From positions 62,001 to 126,000 of the forward strand of contig NZ_JAQLOI010000003.1 of assembly GCF_028204155.1 (NCBI RefSeq): a DNA stretch of 64,000 bases, in the 5' to 3' direction. The notes beneath the pieces are model-generated. The model was not told where the DNA came from, ran no database searches, and saw only the letters and a program-made list of their open reading frames with translations. Of this stretch, positions 61,258 through 64,000 are shown piece after piece (position 1 is the stretch's first letter; every line of letters begins with the position of its first letter). This DNA is from Vibrio algarum (lineage in GTDB: Bacteria > Pseudomonadota > Gammaproteobacteria > Enterobacterales > Vibrionaceae). The position numbers and the translations under genes were made by a program.

Positions 61258-62169
61258 TCAATCTTTAGCTTCTAGCCACATATCCCAATATGGGGGTGTG
61301 CCATAATATTGCGCGAAGTAATCAATTAACGCTCGAACTTTTGGGGCAACGAGCCTTGAGCTAGGGTAAACTGCCCAGATAGCAGCATCATCAATCAATG
61401 TGTAATCTTCAAGAATCCTAACAAGGTCTCCTCGTTCCAGATGCTCGTACGCTATCCAAGTCGCGCACTTAGCAATACCCATGCCATTAGCGCAAGCGTC
61501 TCTGACCGCCTCACCATGATCCACTCGGATATTTCCTTTAACCTTGATATTTAGCGGCCCATTAGGTGAGTTAAACGTCCATGTTTCCAACCCAGCCTGG
61601 TTTATGCATTTATGATTTCGCAAATCTTCTGGTGTAGTTGGTGTACCGTACTCCGCAATATAGTCCGATGATACACACATTATTCTTTTGTCAGTCGCTA
61701 GTTTTCTCGCAATTAGGCTGGAATCTTGAAGCTCAGAATTACGAATAGCAACGTCGAATCCACCCTCAACCAAATCAACAATCGAATCCGTCAGACGTAT
61801 ATCAACAGAAAGACCCGGATACTTTGCCAAAAAACCTTTTAGTGCAGGCATAAGGTGCATACGACCAAACGAAGCAGGCGCAGTAATTCTTAATGTACCT
61901 TTAGGCTGAGAGTCTCCAGAGCCGACAGAAGCACGGCCAGCATCGACACACATAAGAATCTCTTCTGCATGAGGTAAAAATGCCATACCTTCTTCCGTTA
62001 ACGATACTTTACGAGTCGTTCGGTGAACGAGACGAGCTCCTAGGCTTTCTTCAAGCTTGCTAACATGCATACTAGCAACAGGCGGAGAAAGCCCTAACTC
62101 CTGTCCTGCTTGACTAATATTATGCGTAGAAGCAAGTCTTACAAACAATTTGAGATATTCAATATTCAT
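61258..62169 (-). CDS. LysR family transcriptional regulator
   Basis: A 303-residue LysR protein with N-terminal HTH (HNISQAGQELGLSPPVASMH, then LEESLGARLVHRTTRKVSLT) and the substrate domain (about 90-295). The RTTRKVSLTEEG linker belongs to the DmlR/PtxR-like group. It lies 131 bp downstream of the quinone-oxidoreductase-like gene on the same strand, and is the likely regulator of that gene or of the unit around it. The effector is unknown. Confidence 0.9.
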   Translation of the reverse strand: MNIEYLKLFVRLASTHNISQAGQELGLSPPVASMHVSKLEESLGARLVHRTTRKVSLTEEGMAFLPHAEEILMCVDAGRASVGSGDSQPKGTLRITAPASFGRMHLMPALKGFLAKYPGLSVDIRLTDSIVDLVEGGFDVAIRNSELQDSSLIARKLATDKRIMCVSSDYIAEYGTPTTPEDLRNHKCINQAGLETWTFNSPNGPLNIKVKGNIRVDHGEAVRDACANGMGIAKCATWIAYEHLERGDLVRILEDYTLIDDAAIWAVYPSSRLVAPKVRALIDYFAQYYGTPPYWDMWLEAKD

Positions 62170-62300
62170 CTATTTTACCAATTAACCTAAGGTCTGTTGA
62201 CCCTGATGTCGAGTTATAGTGTGCAAGAACAACTCACGTTGAGCTTAATCCAAGCAAAAATTCCAGCCAGAACATTCACTATAAGCGCTAGGTCTAAGTA

Positions 62301-63290
62301 TTATTCTACTTCAACAACAACTTTGCCAATAGCCTGGCCACTAGCCAAATAAGCATGAGCGTCTGCAACTTCAGATAGAGTAAAACTCTTTTCATCAACT
62401 ACCGGGGAGAGCGCTCCTTCTTCAGCAATCTTAGCCAATTCGCTCAGGATATTACCGTGTGCTTCACGCTTAAAGTCATGAATCATTGGGATAAGCATAA
62501 ACACAACGTGTAGTGATAATCCTTTCATATGAATCATCGTCAAATCTTGCTCAAGAAATGCTAACGTTGTTGCAATTTGACCGTTTAGCTTTGCGGCTTC
62601 AATGGAGTTATTGATATTGGCACCACCAACAGAGTCGAAAACAACATCAAAACCTTCACCTTTAGTATACTTTGTAACATAGTCAGTAACTGCTTCAGCT
62701 TTGAAATCAATAGCGGTTGCGCCAAGTCTTTCAATTAATTCTACCTGCTCTCCAGTTGCACCCGTTGCATAAACCTCTGCACCAAAGTATTTAGCCAATT
62801 GTAGTGCGATGTGACCAACACCACCAGCGCCACCGTGAACCAAAACTTTCTGGCCCTTACTAATACCAGAGCGTTGCAACCCTTCGTAAGCCGTAATACC
62901 TACTAGCGGAAGTGCAGCAGCCTCTTTCATTGAAAGATTTTTCGGCTTATGAGCAACAAGCCTAGCGTCTGCTGGAATATATTCAGCAAGTGCACCTGGA
63001 AGATCACCCAAGCCACCCGCACAGCCAAAGACTTCATCACCTACAATAAAGTCCGTCACTCCTTCACCGATAGCTTCAATTGTACCCGCGAAATCCATAC
63101 CCAGAATTGCAGGGGTTTTAGGATGGAATGGTAATGCATCACCCATATCACGAATCATCATATCGATGGTATTAACACTAGTTGCTGCTACGCGTACTAA
63201 TACTTGTCCTGCTTTTGCTTCCGGCTTAGCCAGTTCAGCTGATTCAAATACCTCAGTACCACCAAATTCACGAATTACCATAGCTTTCAT
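62301..63290 (-). CDS. Zinc-type alcohol dehydrogenase/quinone oxidoreductase-like (MDR)
   Basis: A 329-residue MDR enzyme lacking the catalytic-zinc Cys/His pair, as in quinone oxidoreductases: MKAMVIREFGGTEVFE, PAILGMDFAGTIEAIGEGV, the NADP motif VHGGAGGVGHIALQLAK and the SVGGAN block. It probably reduces quinones or enals with NADPH. The ATG at 63288-63290 has AAAGGTT upstream and matches family starts; the first ATG adds 16 residues. It lies divergent from the enoyl-CoA hydratase gene. Confidence 0.9.
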   Translation of the reverse strand: MKAMVIREFGGTEVFESAELAKPEAKAGQVLVRVAATSVNTIDMMIRDMGDALPFHPKTPAILGMDFAGTIEAIGEGVTDFIVGDEVFGCAGGLGDLPGALAEYIPADARLVAHKPKNLSMKEAAALPLVGITAYEGLQRSGISKGQKVLVHGGAGGVGHIALQLAKYFGAEVYATGATGEQVELIERLGATAIDFKAEAVTDYVTKYTKGEGFDVVFDSVGGANINNSIEAAKLNGQIATTLAFLEQDLTMIHMKGLSLHVVFMLIPMIHDFKREAHGNILSELAKIAEEGALSPVVDEKSFTLSEVADAHAYLASGQAIGKVVVEVE

Positions 63291-63678
63291 AAGAAATAAC
63301 CTTTGTTTTGATTGCGTGGGACTAAGTATATGCAGCACAGATCAAATGATAATTCACCATAGTGAAGAATCAGTTTTAACTTTTTTTAATAATCAAAAGA
63401 GCATCAATACTTCTTCACTTCATCTAATGAGGGACAAGATTAATTATTAATAAATTTATTATATAAAATGTAATTTTATTCAGATTATTAAATTTTCTTT
63501 AATACTCTTTTGGCGATTTGCCCAATTATCAGTGACCCAAAGCCTTGCTAATCTAATTTCGAACTCAAGGGGCAAACACTCTTAACTTTTATCCACCCTT
63601 AATATAGGAAATGCAAGTAGCACAACAGCAGATCCATGTATGACGGGTATGAAACAATTTTGAACAAGGAATATAAAG
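63291..63678. other. Divergent control region
   Basis: About 390 bases, AT-rich from 63380 to 63510, between two divergent genes. No gene or distinctive operator was recognised. AAGGA at 63665-63669 is the ribosome site of the hydratase gene. Confidence 0.4.
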
Positions 63679-64000
63679 ATGGCTTATACAGGCTATACAA
63701 CATTCAACGCAGAGCAAGAAGGCGCAATCCTTACAGTAACTTTCGACTTCGGACCTGTAAACGTACAAGGTCAGGAGATGCTGGAAGACCTTATGGGCCT
63801 TGCAATGCGCTTAGAGCGCGACCGCACTGTAAAAGTAGTTGTGTTTCAATCTGCAAATCCTGAAATCTGGGTTTGTCACTACGACACTAACCTTCTTAAA
63901 GATATGTCTACGCAGGCAGTATCTCGCGAAGATGTAAAACTGCTAGACCTTCAGGTTGTACTTGAGCGCATCAGCAAATTACCTCAAGCAACAATCGCGA
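63679..64000 (+). CDS. Enoyl-CoA hydratase/isomerase-like protein (partial)
   Basis: The gene starts at ATG 63679 behind AAGGA and runs off the right edge after 107 codons. The N-terminus (MAYTGYTTFNAEQEGAILTV, FDFGPVNVQGQEMLEDLM) and VKVVVFQSANPEIWVCHYDT have the crotonase fold arrangement, in which the NxxN/ P block aligns with the substrate-binding loop; the SxNxx-FxxGxD element reads SANPEIWVCHYD here, so the second oxyanion part is atypical. Probably a hydratase or isomerase acting on an acyl-CoA. Confidence 0.75.
   Translation, partial: MAYTGYTTFNAEQEGAILTVTFDFGPVNVQGQEMLEDLMGLAMRLERDRTVKVVVFQSANPEIWVCHYDTNLLKDMSTQAVSREDVKLLDLQVVLERISKLPQATIA

Overview
The window looks like a stretch of chromosome from a marine gammaproteobacterium, most probably a Vibrio or close relative. 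This rests on AT-rich coding DNA, an mglBAC galactose importer, YghU, YidG/YidH, DUF3081, HopJ and FrnE homologues, many c-di-GMP and chemotaxis genes, and short operons each paired with its own regulator. No rRNA, tRNA or CRISPR array was seen. The assignment is inferred from protein resemblance alone.

Left part (1-16 kb): a TetR regulator with its operators precedes a zinc-type alcohol dehydrogenase broken by one TGA codon. A PrpF-type isomerase, an orphan CitB/DcuR-like response regulator, a FrnE-type DsbA-family oxidoreductase, two exported proteins, a membrane-anchored (TVP38) mercuric-reductase-like flavoenzyme, a YghU glutathione-dependent reductase, a HAD phosphatase, an EAL phosphodiesterase, YidH/YidG and a GAF-GGDEF cyclase follow. 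frnE and yghU carry the same 14-bp palindrome in their promoters. A close variant sits at the TetR gene near 22.2 kb.

Middle (16-37 kb): mglBAC with two GalR/GalS-type operators 271 bp apart, a MATE exporter divergent from TetR, an AI-2E-family permease, an Lrp regulator, HopJ, an exported lipoprotein, a small patch of SDR, DCC-type thiol protein, ubiG remnant and DUF3081 genes, an EF-hand protein behind a 30-bp palindrome, a nitrilase, an EamA exporter with AraC, a remnant of an EAL-HDOD gene, and a chemoreceptor.

Right part (37-64 kb): two tandem Old Yellow Enzymes downstream of a LysR gene, with a divergent MFS exporter that is frameshifted; a twice-frameshifted DUF1566 lipoprotein; an AraC-GyrI regulator; a PhzF-like protein; and a scrap yard of mobile DNA (IS91-like transposase with two stops, IS21-like end repeats, an 8 x 8-bp tandem repeat). 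Then come a GGDEF protein, a 144-bp MITE-like element with 12-bp direct repeats inserted just ahead of an EamA gene, an Lrp regulator sharing 13-bp boxes with a convergent trans-sulfuration enzyme, a two-component system followed by an EF-hand/C-type-lectin exported protein, a FISUMP protein, AraC-SDR-patatin (patatin frameshifted), LysR, a quinone-oxidoreductase-like enzyme, and the start of an enoyl-CoA hydratase.

Two themes run through the window. First, many genes handle electrophiles, quinones or thiols (two OYEs, YghU, FrnE, MDR and SDR enzymes, MATE/MFS exporters), each near a TetR, LysR, AraC or Lrp gene. Second, several otherwise intact genes are broken by loss of one base in a homopolymer run (29.5, 41.8, 42.3, 42.6 and 60.8 kb). 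That pattern fits sequencing under-calls as well as real decay, so these genes should not be called dead without reads.
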